A DNA stretch of 64,000 bases, taken from contig OZ023217.1 in NCBI GenBank assembly GCA_963995525.1, positions 5,265,405-5,329,404 of the forward strand, in the 5' to 3' direction. The first letter of the stretch is position 1. Each line of letters starts with the position of its first letter. The position numbers and the translations under genes are program-made. This DNA comes from Escarpia spicata. Lineage: Eukaryota; Annelida; Polychaeta; Sabellida; Siboglinidae. The notes beneath the pieces are model-generated. The model did not search any database. It was not told where the DNA came from and saw only the letters and a program-made list of their open reading frames with translations. Positions 38,221 through 50,200 of this stretch are shown here, piece by piece.

Positions 38221-39490
38221 GAACATTAATTTTGGTGGGAGGTTGGTTCAAGAATTGGTGGGAGGCTGGTTCAAGAGGTGGTGGGGGTTGATTTAATGGT
38301 TGGTGGGGGTTGGTTTAATGGTTGGCGGGAGGTTGGTTCAAGAGCTGGTGGGAGGTTGGTTCAATGGTTGGTGGGAGGTTGGTTCAAGAATTGGTGGGAG
38401 GTTGGTTCAATGGTTGGTGGGAGGTTGGGTTCAAGAATTGGTGGGAGGTTGGTTCAATGGTTGGTGGGAGGTTGGTTCAAGAGGTGGTGAGGGATTGGTT
38501 TGATGGTTGGTGGGAGGTTGGTTCAATTGTTGCTGGGAGTTTGGTTCAATCATTGGTGGGAGGTTGGTTCAATGGTTGGTGGGAGGCTGGTTCACTGGTT
38601 GGTGGAAGGTTGGTTCAATGGTTAGCAGGAAGTTGGTTCAATGGTTGGTGGGAGGTTGGTTCAATGGTTGGTGGAAGGTTGGTTCAAGAGTTGGTGGGAG
38701 GTTGGTTCAAGAGTTGGTGGGAGGTTGGTTCAAGAGTTGGTGGGACATTGATTCAACATTTGGTGGGAGTTTTTTTAAACATTTGGTAGGAGGTTGGTTC
38801 AAGAGTTGGTGGGAGGTTGGTTCAATGGTTGGTGAGAGGTTGGTTCAAGAGGTGGTGAGGGGTTGGTTTAATGGTTGGCGGGAGGTTGGTTCAAGAGGTG
38901 GTGTGAGGTTGGTTCAATGGTTGGTGGGAGGTTGGTTCAATTGTTGCTGGGAGTTTGGTTCAAGCATTGGTGGGAGGTTGGTTCAATGGTTGGTGGGAGG
39001 CTGGTTCACTGGTTGGTGGGAGGTTGGTTCAATGGTTAGCAGGAGGTTGGTTCAATGGTTGGTGGGAGGTTGGTTCAATGGTTGGTGGGAGGTTGGTCCA
39101 AGTGTTGGTGGGAGGTTGGTTCAAGAGTTGTTGGGAGTTAAGTTCAAGATTTTGTGGGAGGTTGGTTCAATGGTTGGTGGAAGGTTGGTTCAAGAGTTGG
39201 TGGGAGGTTGGTTCAAGAGTTGGTGGGAGGTTGGTTCAAGAGTTGGTGGGACATTGATTCAACATTTGGTGGGAGTTTTTTTCAACACTTGGTAGGAGGT
39301 TGGTTCAAGAGTTGGTGGGAGGTTGGTGGGAGGTTAGTTCAAGAGTTGGTGGGACATTGGTTCAAGAGTTGGTAGAAGGTTTGTTCAATAGTTAGTGGGA
39401 GGTTGGTTGAAGAGTTGGTGGGAGGTTGGTACAGAGATGGTGGGAGGTTGGTTCAAGAGTTGGTGGGAGGTTGGTACAGAGACGGTGTGG
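38220..39490. repeat. 23-bp satellite, about 1.3 kb, with 414-bp higher-order period
   Basis: The unit is GGTTGGTTCAATGGTTGGTG GGA or its AAGAGTTG variant. The marker ttgttgctgg recurs at 38527 and 38941, 414 bases apart (18 units), in the same variant neighbourhood. Because 23 is not a multiple of three and the unit lacks stops, long tryptophan-rich frames run through it; these are artefacts. Confidence 0.93.
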
Positions 39491-39494
39491 CTCA

Positions 39495-39900
39495 TCGGAT
39501 AATTTGAAACAGTGTCAACCACAAACATTGAGGTATGTGGTCATCATGAGCAATCTACAAGCATCAAATCAACATTTCTCAAGGATTTTACGTCTCTGAC
39601 AGCTACATTTAACAAATGTGGCAAATCATTATGTGAACCAAACAAAGATATGCTGAATTTGGACACCAGAGATGTTTGCCATGAAAGTGTTGTCGACATT
39701 GTGAAGAGAATAGAAGAGTTTGGCTAGAGGCAGTACAATACATTTTCAGATGAGATGATGACAGACTGCACCAAACCACTAGGAGGCCCGATCAAAACAA
39801 ACAAAATGTGTTTTTGCAATGTCATCTGAAAGAAAGAAATCCTATTGTCCTTCCATTGTTTGCAACATCACCTACAGTTTTTAAAAGTTGAACCCCAAGA
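39495..39900 (+). pseudogene. Fragment of a multicopy mobile-element-associated gene
   Basis: The reading STTNIEVCGHHEQSTSIKST, LKDFTSLTATFNKCG and MLNLDTRDVCHESVVDIVKR, followed after a stop by QYNTFSDEMMTDCTKPLGGP, has the layout of an uncharacterised family present in many copies in marine-invertebrate genomes (LDT-x-(D/N)-V ... ESVV ... QY). I recognise the pattern but cannot name the family. It begins right after the 23-bp satellite. Confidence 0.4.
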
Positions 39901-40167
39901 TCACACAGGCCCCCTGCCCCCCGGTTAAATTAACAGAACACAAACTTCACAATCCACCTTAATGGGCCCACCGGAATGTCTACAAAATGTCAGTTCCTTA
40001 CATGCAAAACTAACTGAGATATTCTCAGACAGAAGGACACACAGAAACCCATACTCTGTTATGTAATAAAGATATCAAAGTTGAGGATTTAAGATCGACA
40101 ATACAAGTACTTTTATTTGATAACAAAATATGATAAATATATTATAGATACAAACACCAGGAACATT

Positions 40168-40415
40168 TACAATAACCATGATACACCGCATGTACAATAA
40201 CCATGATACACCGCATGTACAATAACCATGATACACCGCATGTACAATAACCATGATACACCGCATGTACAATAACCATGATACACCGCATGTACAATAA
40301 CCATGATACACCGCATGTACAATAACCATGATACACCGCATGTACAATAACCATGATACACCGCATGTACAATAACCATGATACACCGCATGTACAATAA
40401 CCATGATACACAGCA
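40168..40415. repeat. 25-bp tandem array, ten near-identical copies
   Basis: The unit ATGATACACCGCATGTACAA TAACC repeats head to tail with almost no differences, apart from an A in the final copy (acacAgcatg). There are no spacers. Confidence 0.96.
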
Positions 40416-40566
40416 TGGATCCATCCATAAATCTGCATGTACAATGTGCACATCATGTATCTAATAACTATGCAAGTTAGTCATGATATCTAAATGCTAA
40501 TGACTTTCATGCAACAATACTATATACAAACTGTGTAGATGTATGCTACAGATTACTAAGTAGGCA

Positions 40567-40850
40567 GTGTAAAAAGTAAGTTCTTATGTAGCACAGTACC
40601 CAGTACGTAGAATTGCTCAAAGCGCTTAACATTTCACTCTTTGGCTGAACACCATCTCGCCACGCTGGAATTAATGCATGACAACTATTCTTACACACAT
40701 ATCCACCACTGTCTATAGCCAGGTACTCATTCATACATCTGAGTGAACTGGAGCAGTGTAAGGTGAACACAAAAATTGAAACAGCACAGGATTCAAACTC
40801 AGGTTCTCTCAACTGAGTTCAATGTTCTAGCCACTGCACTCCACAAATGA
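40567..40850 (-). mobile_element. tRNA-derived SINE, copy 4
   Basis: Plus-strand blocks TAAGTTCTTATGTAGCACAG, CACATATCCACCACTGTCTA and CTCAGGTTCTCTCAACTGAG match copy 1, including a decayed head region near 40790-40840. Confidence 0.65.
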
Positions 40851-42840
40851 ACATTACTGCAAACAGAATGTGTTCACAGCTGTCATCAAATGTGTCTAGC
40901 CTATCAGCAGTATAATGTGTTTTTTCACGAGCTAGTAAAACACAGTATGATATAAATCACCTTGAGGGTTATGTATAAATACGAGCAATGCTACATGTGT
41001 TTTCAAAACACAGAATTAAAAAGTACTATGTCCGTTCCATCAAAACAAAGTCCGGTACACCCGGTACACCCCCTGTACCAAAGATGGTCAGGGTAGCTCA
41101 GCTATCTCCAGAAGGCACAACTAAAGAGGAGAAACTTGTAAATGTCAGGGCCTGTCAATTAAAATCAACATGACTTCTGTGGAAACTGACCATTCGCTAA
41201 TTGATGTATGTTATATCACCAATTGCAATTTTCTGTTTGTCAGTGTTTGCAAAATTAAGTTTGTTTTGAATTGCGTTACTGCGCACACCATAATTTGCCA
41301 AATTCAGAAACGCCCACTGGAGCATTTTTTGTGGATTGTGGGCAAAATCTGCTACAGGATTATTAAATGGAATTTGGTGTGCAATATACCTTGTATATAA
41401 ATGCTAGTAAATTGAGAAACAGACATAGTACCTTTAACTGACAGAACCTTTGTTCATAAAATCTGTGATCATGATGTCTGTGAAAAGCACTAGGTAAGTA
41501 CGGTGATTCACAGTGATCCCACAGGTACATCATACATTTATAACCTGACATTTGTAATAGAAATCATTTGAATATATAAAACATTACATATTCATTACAT
41601 ACATTAGTGTATGAATTAAACAGTATATAGTGTCCATTTCTAATTGTTATTATACGCAATCTGTAAACGTATCGCTGATTATAAAATAAGGATAGAATAA
41701 CTATTCATATTTTACACATACACGGAAGCAACTATAAGCTATGGCCAACAAATCTCTGTAAAAATAGTGAGATATGCATAATATATAAATAAGTTAGGTA
41801 TTTTATATATCAACGTAACAAATATTTAAGTTATTGGACCTAAGTATCTAACAAACACCAGCAATAGCACTCACCAGCTGATGTAAATTAAATATAACAA
41901 TTATATTCATTAGTATATACCAGTATATATAATTTAACCAAGTCAGCAGTGTATTTACTGGATAAAATTTGACTAGGGAAGGAATGTTGTCGGCATGTCG
42001 GCATTTTAAATAAAAAATTGAAAAAGTAGATAATTTATATACATATATATTCTCATATACAACATGTATCCTGGAAATATTAACCACTAATTAATTAGCT
42101 TATGATAAATAATAATCTATAGTAAATAAAACTTACAAACATGTTCCCATAATTTTGACCTCATGACAGACTTTTGCTACAAAGTACATAAATTCTGATG
42201 ACATATAACGATGTCTTATGAATCCAGTTTGGTAGATCAATAAATTCTAAGAAATCCAGAAGATTTTGGATATCACTTTAGTAAAACATTATTTAAAAGG
42301 ACTACCTGATTCATTTTTGGCTCTGTCAGACACTTGTCAAATTACCTGAATTCTTCCCTTTTATATATGACATGACTTGGTAACAATAATTATATCGTTC
42401 CTGATCTCAATGACACCTACAAATATTCCAAAACATTCCTTAGCATGCATACAAATTAAACATGCTATGTACAGTTCAAACAAAAGCCGTACATACCAAC
42501 AAACTATTGTGTCAATTATATAAACAAACCCACAACCGATTCTATATAATTTTGAACAAGAACAATCTACTTCTCATGTACATTTGACACTACAATGCCT
42601 CAAAACATATCTTGTAGTAATGCTTCTCAGTTCCTCTAACGTACACAGTCAAATATAGAATGATGGCAGTTATTTAAATGTGGTCATTAAATAGCCAATT
42701 AACAGTACAAACACTGCACAAAGTTATTCCTCTAGATAAAAAACTGAAAAAGAGGCATTTTTTTATTTATATAGAAAATCAAAAATAATTGCATAACCAA
42801 TTAAAATCATTATACTTTCTCTTTAAATGACTGTCTCACT
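40850..42840. other. No recognised gene
   Basis: AT-rich DNA without a plausible exon. A frame at 40988-41173 has biased composition (GTPGTPPVPKMVRV) but no splice sites or known domain. Confidence 0.5.
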
Positions 42841-42844
42841 GACA

Positions 42845-43722
42845 TCTTGCTGTGGATGGAAGCCAGTAAATCGAAGCTAAATCCAGATAAAACTGATCTA
42901 ATTACTATTGGCACAAAACAACAATGAAACAAGGTTGTTAACTACTTTCCAGTTAAATTGCTTGGTAATGATACATCACCATCAGACACTGTTCGTAATC
43001 TAGGTGTTATCTTTGACAGTGATTTCAGCTTTAAGCAGAACATTTGTCAAGTTTGTAAACCCTGTTTCTACCATATACGTGATTTCCGCAGAATTCACCA
43101 TCATTTTTTCTTTATTTACTGTTAAAACAATGTAAGATCTCTAATTAGCAGTCGCCTTGACTACTGCAACTCATTCCTAAATTATATTACTAAAAAGGAC
43201 TTAGCTAAACTCCAAGCATGTGTAGTACTAATTGCACCTCGTTTCTCACCATCTCTGCCCCTACTTAGACAGTTGCATTGGCTTCCAGTTACATATCGAA
43301 TACAATTCAAATCAGCCACTATCACATATCGTACCCTTTCTACACAGCACTCATCCTATTTGTTTAGTCTCCTTCGTTTTTCCAATATCCCCAGGAATCT
43401 CAGATCATCTGTTTCACGACTTTTTGTTCCGAAAACCAAGCTTAATATAGGCAAACGTGCTTTTTCTGTAGCTGCACCAAAAATCTGGAATCAACTCTCT
43501 ATCGCTATAAAATCATCTGAGACAATAGATACCTTTCATAAAAAACTGAAGACATATTTATTAGAAATTGCATTCCCGTCCTAACCTTCGGCGGTCCCTT
43601 GCTCTAATGATGACTCTTGCTTGTCCATGTTAACGATTTTGTCCAATGATTCTTATATGTTGCGCCTCTGAGCTCAGATTCCTGGGGATTTAGGCACTAT
43701 AGAAGTTTGTCATTATTATTTA
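42845..43722 (+). mobile_element. L2-like LINE, 3' third with ATT tail
   Basis: The plus strand reads WMEASKSKLNPDKTDLITIG, RNLGVIFDSDFSFKQNI and LISSRLDYCNSFLN, then RQLHWLPVTYRIQFKSA and SVAAPKIWNQLSIAIKSSET before IDTFHKKLKTYLLEIAF and a stop near 43582. It ends GGCACTATAGAAGTTTGTC followed by ATTATTATT, the usual 3' end of L2 elements. Two early in-frame stops and a 5' truncation make it inactive. Confidence 0.85.
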
Positions 43723-44085
43723 AAGGGAGGCAGTCTACCCATAATTAAGTAGGGTAGTAATTTGTAACAGGAAGTCTGCCGTGTTGAACGTGGGAAAATG
43801 TTGAACATTAAAGAGTATTGGGGTTAACTCGGCCCAGCTCGGCATTATTGCCAATAAAGTTTGTTTTAAAACTGGGTGTTTTGTTATCATTAGAACGTGC
43901 TCTTACGTGCATCTTCCAAATTGCGAATGTTGTCACTGGCTTACAAAACACAATTTTGCGGGCAGTATACCTTCAGCATAGTTATTATAGTCTTAAGGAC
44001 ATTATATTAATTAAGAAATGAAAAACTAAGAAGAGACTGCCTTCATTTAATATATTTACATGTATGTGTGTAAATATAACATGAA

Positions 44086-44282
44086 TCAGGGGTCTCTCCG
44101 TGCCATAAATGGCATGATCTTGAGCAGTAGTAGGTTCTGTCTGGACATAAGGTCGTATGTCTCCTCTAATGATATGTTCTTCATTGACGTCCCGTTGATC
44201 TCGAGGATCTCATCCCCCACATTGATGAGACCGCCAAAGAAATGCCCAGGCAGTGAATCACTGAGGCGTGAGACGAAAATAC
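44086..44282 (-). CDS. PDZ gene, terminal exon (second half of PDZ)
   Basis: The acceptor is TCTGTGCAG. It encodes [40 protein letters not shown], a helix and a final strand LLLLKIMPF, stopping seven residues later. The [16 protein letters not shown] string is a classic PDZ core. A variant poly(A) signal ATTAAA lies at 44046-44051. Confidence 0.92.
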
Positions 44283-47200
44283 CTGCACAGAAACAAGTAC
44301 TTGGCACTTCAGTGAATAACTCTAAATAAGTATTGTAGTTTTCTAAAATACATTGTCATTTGGTAGATGAGTAGCCAATGGTCCTTGGGACAAACTTAGA
44401 GAGAGTTGAGTGAACCCTGGCGCCTGGGAGGAGATACATGCACAATACTCTGTCAAAGTTATATATAAACTTGTTCGGTATATTTACCTCTCAAGAAATT
44501 GTTTTGTTTTTTCTCTGTATAATTTTGAAGCAGACTGAATTTACGGTCATGTCACATGACCTACATCATGTGACACAAGCTGGAGCATGACTGGCGGGAG
44601 CTCCTGGCCGACGTTTCTGTTCAGTGACGGCTTCCCTCGTAGATGTTAATTGCCTCCTTGATCTTTCTTCTATGCCAGCTCCTCGAGGTCTAAGATTTTA
44701 CATCTTTCATCGAACACCGGTGACCTGTGTTCAACTTGTGTTCACTTATCGCTGATAGAGGTTGGCGACACGACAGGTGTTCTTTAAATAGTGTGCCGAG
44801 TGCCCTCGCAATTTCTCCTAAGTAATGTTGGTTGCATTCTGGGCATTGGATGTCATATACCACCCCACACTTTGCTGCCTTGTCTGTTTGGTCTTTTGGG
44901 TGTACCAGCAGGGACCTCAGGGTGTTGATCGGTTTGTGGTACACAGGTATGTCATAGGACTTGAAAATCCTTGCCAATTGTTGAGACAGCTTACTGATAT
45001 AGGGTAGACCTCTGGCATGTTGTCTTCTGTTGGTTTCTTTGGTGTTGACATTCTCCTTATTTCTCCTTGGTTGCGTCGTGTTAAACATCCAAGGTTTGTA
45101 ACTTTCTTGATGTGTTCCACCTCTCTGGTTTTATCCTCCTCTTCAGTTACCAAACTTTCTGCCCTTTGGAAGAGTGTCCTCACCATTGATCGTTCCGATA
45201 CACCTTAACCTTGGTTGACTCATCGTCCTTCAGACATATACATGTGTCTAAAAAGGTTAATGTGTTGTCATATTCTGGTTCTACTGTGAACTTAATGTTG
45301 TCGTCCATTGAATTCAGATGGTGAACTGTTCTACTTCACTCCCTTGTAGCACTGTGAATGTGTCATCCATGTATCTCAACCAGATGTCTGGAGGGTGAGG
45401 TGCTTCCCTGATGGCTCTTTCTTCAAAATGTTCTATGTACAGGTTTGCCATTATCGGGGACACCAGCGAACCCATGGCCGCTCCCTTCTTCTGCTTGTTG
45501 AACACTCAATTATAACTGAAATATGTGTTGTTTAGACAGATTTCTAACAGTGTGTTGATCTGGTCTACTGATAGTTCACATCTGTCTTTCAGTGTTGTGT
45601 CCTGGTTTAATTTGTCCTTGATCACCTATACTGCCTCAGTCATAGGGATATACTAGTGAAGAGGGCTGTCACATCGAATTATACCATTTTCGTCCCTGGT
45701 GGAACTTCCAACTCTTCAATTTTCTTTACAAATTGTGCACTGTTTTTCACAAAATGTTCAGTTTTTTCAACCAGTGGACACGACTGTAAATTCAGTCTGC
45801 TGAAGAAGGCCACGAGATGTAATCAAAATTATACAGAGAAAAAACAAACAAGTTTCTTGAGAGGTAAATATAGCCAACATGAATAACCAAGAAACCGGAT
45901 CATTACTACATTCAAGAGTTATATATAAACTGTCTACATTATCAGAAGTATGACAGGCCATCATGTCGGCCATTTTGGATTATGAAAAAGGCAAGCGGGT
46001 ATGAAGCCCATGCCCAGTGGATTTTGTTACTAGATGACATGGACTAATCAAAAATATTATCTTAGGGGGTCATTGCCAGTTTTGGGAAAATTTGGGATTC
46101 TGCCACTGGACAATAAGACATCTTGTTGTGGAGGGTTATACATGGTCAATAATGCTGATTTGGATTCCATCAAACATAGGATGCTAGCTAGATATTTGGA
46201 ACCAGGAAATGCCACTAACCATGGTTGTACTTGGCGCTACCCCTGGCAATGTAGAAGCCAAATGGACCATCCTCTGGCTTTGACAACTCTATCATTTGCG
46301 TACTGTCGCAGTTAATCCGTTTCAGCCGTCCGATTGGCTGGAATTTCTTTGGTGTTTCTGCGTCATCCAGGTCAGTCATCGACGCACTCTGTCTCTTGGC
46401 GTGTTTTGAAAGTCGCCTTAAAACAAGCATCATGTAAACAGTATTTACACTACATTTACATTACTAAGGCAGTACCCCTGCCAGACAACCTATCCTGCAT
46501 ACCGTTTTTGCCAAAATTACTTTGCCTTTTGTTTTTGTCGCAAAGAAACAATTGGGTCTGGCCAGAATTTCCACAAACAATATGACAGAATGTCCAAAGC
46601 TTCATGTTTGTGGTAGTAAGCTTGTTGGACCTGGTTGCTGGGCAACAGGGATGCAATGGATCTGTCAACTGCAATGTTGACAGATGTGTAAAACATAAAT
46701 CCTTAAATAATCGATAGAAAGTAAAATTGGTAAGCTTAGTGATTGATCAGGTTATATATTATGTATGTTATTGATAGTGCAGAAAACTCAATCAATATCT
46801 TTTCACTTGTAGGAGATTAATAATTATGACAACAAAATGTTATGAATGCCAATGCTGACTGGTTTATTTAGATTGGTTTGGTGTCATTCGAGCATCCCCA
46901 GTATGTCAATTGATCAACCATATGAGTTTGGATTTTGGCACAAAGAAGATATTATTAAATTAAATATAAAACTTTTCTCTTAGACCTACTTTGCCTTCCT
47001 GCTGTCCCGGTTTGCCCTCTTGAAGTGGGAAGTGAGGGAGGTTAGTGACGGACTCTTCCATCGACTCCCGGCCAAGCCGCTGGATGGCTCACTCGCTGGA
47101 CAGTCCGCCTTATCCAGCCGGTCAAGACTGACCGCTTTCCGAAGGCGACTGAACTTGCGTTTCATCGACTGTCTAAAGCCCCCCATCTTATCTGCCAGAG

Positions 47201-50200
47201 AGGTGCGAGAGCCACTCAGACCGCGATGTCGCTGAAGGTCACTGGAGGGAAAGTGAAACAAGTCCGATGTATTCATTGCAAGAATGAAAGTGAAACAAGA
47301 GTGATGTACACAGCTCACAATATCAAACGTGAAATAAGTATGAAAATTAAACAAGAACAAGAATAAAAATTACACGTCTAATATATGTCACAATAATAAA
47401 AGTTAAACAAGTCTGCTGTAAGCTTGTCACAATATTGATAGTGAAACAAATCTGATGTACTTAATTGTGGTACAATAATGAAAGTGAAACCAGTGTGATG
47501 TACTCAGCTCACAATAATAAAAATGTGAAACAAGTATGATGTACATATTTCAGAATAATGACAGTGAAACAAATCTGATGTACACGTCACAATACTGAAA
47601 GTGAAGTAAGTCTCATGTATTCATGTCACAATACTGAAAGTGAAGTAAGTCTCATGTATTCATGTCACAATACTGAAAGTGAAGTAAGTCTCATGTATTC
47701 ATGTCACAATACTGAAAGTGAAGTAAGTCTCATGTATTCATGTCACAATACTGAAAGTGAAGTAAGTCTCATGTATTCATGTCACAATAATGAAAGTAAA
47801 AATCTGATCTACTCTTCTAAAGCTAACATAATGGTGCAAAATTATTAATTTCCTTCTACCTCTTGAAAAACTTGTTTTCTACCGGGATATATCGGTCACA
47901 TTTCTCAGCCTTTTTTACAATGAGACTGTTGTTTGCATTTGGTTTGATGTAGGCCTAGTAGATTGTGACACTCAATTGAAACAGAATTGATGCTGACTGG
48001 CTAACAAATGAAAAATGTATGGATTTATACAGAATTTAAAGTAAAAAATATGGATTACAACCAAAACTACAGCACAGGACTGTTGTCATACCTTTCATAC
48101 CCTCTGAAGGGCACTGGGGGTAGAGGCAGGTTGGTAATACTCTCGTCACATTCAGTTGTTGAACAAGAGGTGGTTTTCCTTGTTTTCTTCGTGAAGTCGA
48201 CCTCGGCATATATTGTGTGTGTGTGATCTGAAATTAGAACGTAAAGTCGTGTCGAGAATGCTTTTGCTAGTTTCACGTCAAATGTGCAACCACTTTGTAA
48301 CTGATGTGGAATATTTTTAAGGGTACCCTTTATTACAACATGGGGTGGTTGAATTATGCATCTGCAATATTACTTAAAGGTACAAAGACTTATGTTATCA
48401 TAAAATCATGTTACATAGTAAAAATTACCTAGTCTAACATGATGACAGCCCAAATGTGATTTAATTAACTTAGTTTTCTTTAATAATAAAACTAAAAGCC
48501 TTACCAATTTAGTCTGTTTCCATCCACATTTTTGTGCCATACCTGTCACACTTATAAATCTAATTCTGCAATGATAATTATGTTTTGCTTGTAGAGGTGA
48601 ATTGTGATGACACGGACTAGACAAAAGTAGAAGTATTTAGTTTTCTATCAAAATGGTAGAGTGATATATATTACCTTGCTGTGTGGCTGTGTTTCCATTT
48701 ACATGGCCATCCATGAGGCCAGCGACACTTCCGTTCCTGTTGTTAGGCTCACAATGTGGCTTCATTGTCCGGCTGATAACGTCCACTGTCGCATAATCAC
48801 TGTCCACATACATCTGTGATTGAGCACAGCAGTTATTCTCCATCGATTCGACAACATCTGACACCATTTCATAGTCCCCGTCAGAAGTGGCCGCAACGTG
48901 ACGTTTCTTATTTGTTTTTCGACCAGTTGGCGGTTTAGCACAATCATGGTTTATTTTATTCATCTTTTTTATAGCGTCAATTGTTTCGTAATCACTTTCC
49001 ACCTGTGCTGGGTACTTAAGGGAAGTGTTTCCATTAAAGACAGTATTTACAGGTGCATGGATTTCTCTCGCTGTTTCATAGTTCCCTCCAGATGGCGCTC
49101 TAATCTCAGAAAGTGGTGTCACCGGTGTTTTCATATTCAAAGTTTGGCAATTCCGTGGCTGTGCACTGCCAGATCTACCATTCATCAGAGCCATCTGATG
49201 ACCACACAGGGAACTATCACCCGATGCGCAACTAGAACAGCTTGCGCCACATCCATAAGATTGTGCTTTCGCCATCTTCTTTATCTCTTTACTTGGCGTG
49301 TAGTGCCCTCTATTCTTTCGCCACGGCAACTGAAATCGCTTTCGGTCAGAACGCTGTGAATGCAAATCGAGTTTGTCTGTGATAAAACCGTTGGCTCTCA
49401 TTACTTCCTCATCTAACTTTTGGTCAGACAGGGTGTGTACGCCACGCTCCGATGAGTTTCCCGAACTTCCTGGAGATGACAGACATTGATGAAATTGCTG
49501 TCTCTTGTTTGCTGCAGGTGGTCGTGGCGGTTTGTTACGCATGTGTTGATTGGTTGAAACGGGTAGTACGACTGCAGGACTGGCACGGTGGATCTCCATT
49601 GACGACTCAATGTTCTCGTGATTGATGGATGTGATTACTTCCGCCATGGCGCTGGCACATCTTCGATTGAAAGCTTGTCCACGAGACGTGCATTGCGTCC
49701 GAGTGCCCACGGGGCCGTCTAACAAATCCTCTTCTGAGTGATAGCGAGTCAGTTTATGGGGAGTTTTATGACGGCTCCGTTCCGTGTCACTGATCTCCCC
49801 TCCGAAATGCAGGACCCGGTGCAGTGTCCTGACTCCAGGTGGCGCCTCTGAGCATGAGTTCAGCAGTGGTTGGGAGCATGCTCTGTATAGTGGTTGATGA
49901 GGTATTTCATCCTCAAACGTCACCTCTCTGTATTTCTGTGTGAGGGAAGATGGCTGCCCAGTGAGCATTGGTGTCTCCATTGTGTTTATCTGTCTCTCGT
50001 GGTTGTAATCCCTGAAAGTACCCGCACAGACACATTGAAGGGAATATATCTTTATTTAACTGAACTAGCAAAAATGTTCATCTGCTACATACACACAGAT
50101 GCAGGAAATAGTTTCCTGAAGTATTCTTAACTGACTTTAACAAATATGGCATAAATTTTACAAGTTTTTGCCATGCTGCATGTGCTTTCTATGGCTGCTG

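Noticed and set aside
38278..39375. Tryptophan-rich frames (WFNGWWEVG repeats), up to 262 codons
   Set aside because: A 23-bp unit without stops keeps all three frames open; no start context, splice site or domain supports a gene.
40168..40415. CRISPR array
   Set aside because: The copies are head to tail without unique spacers and the genome is animal; it is a minisatellite.
40075..40456. Cysteine/tyrosine-rich repeat frames on the minus strand
   Set aside because: Produced by the 25-bp array; identical units in three frames.
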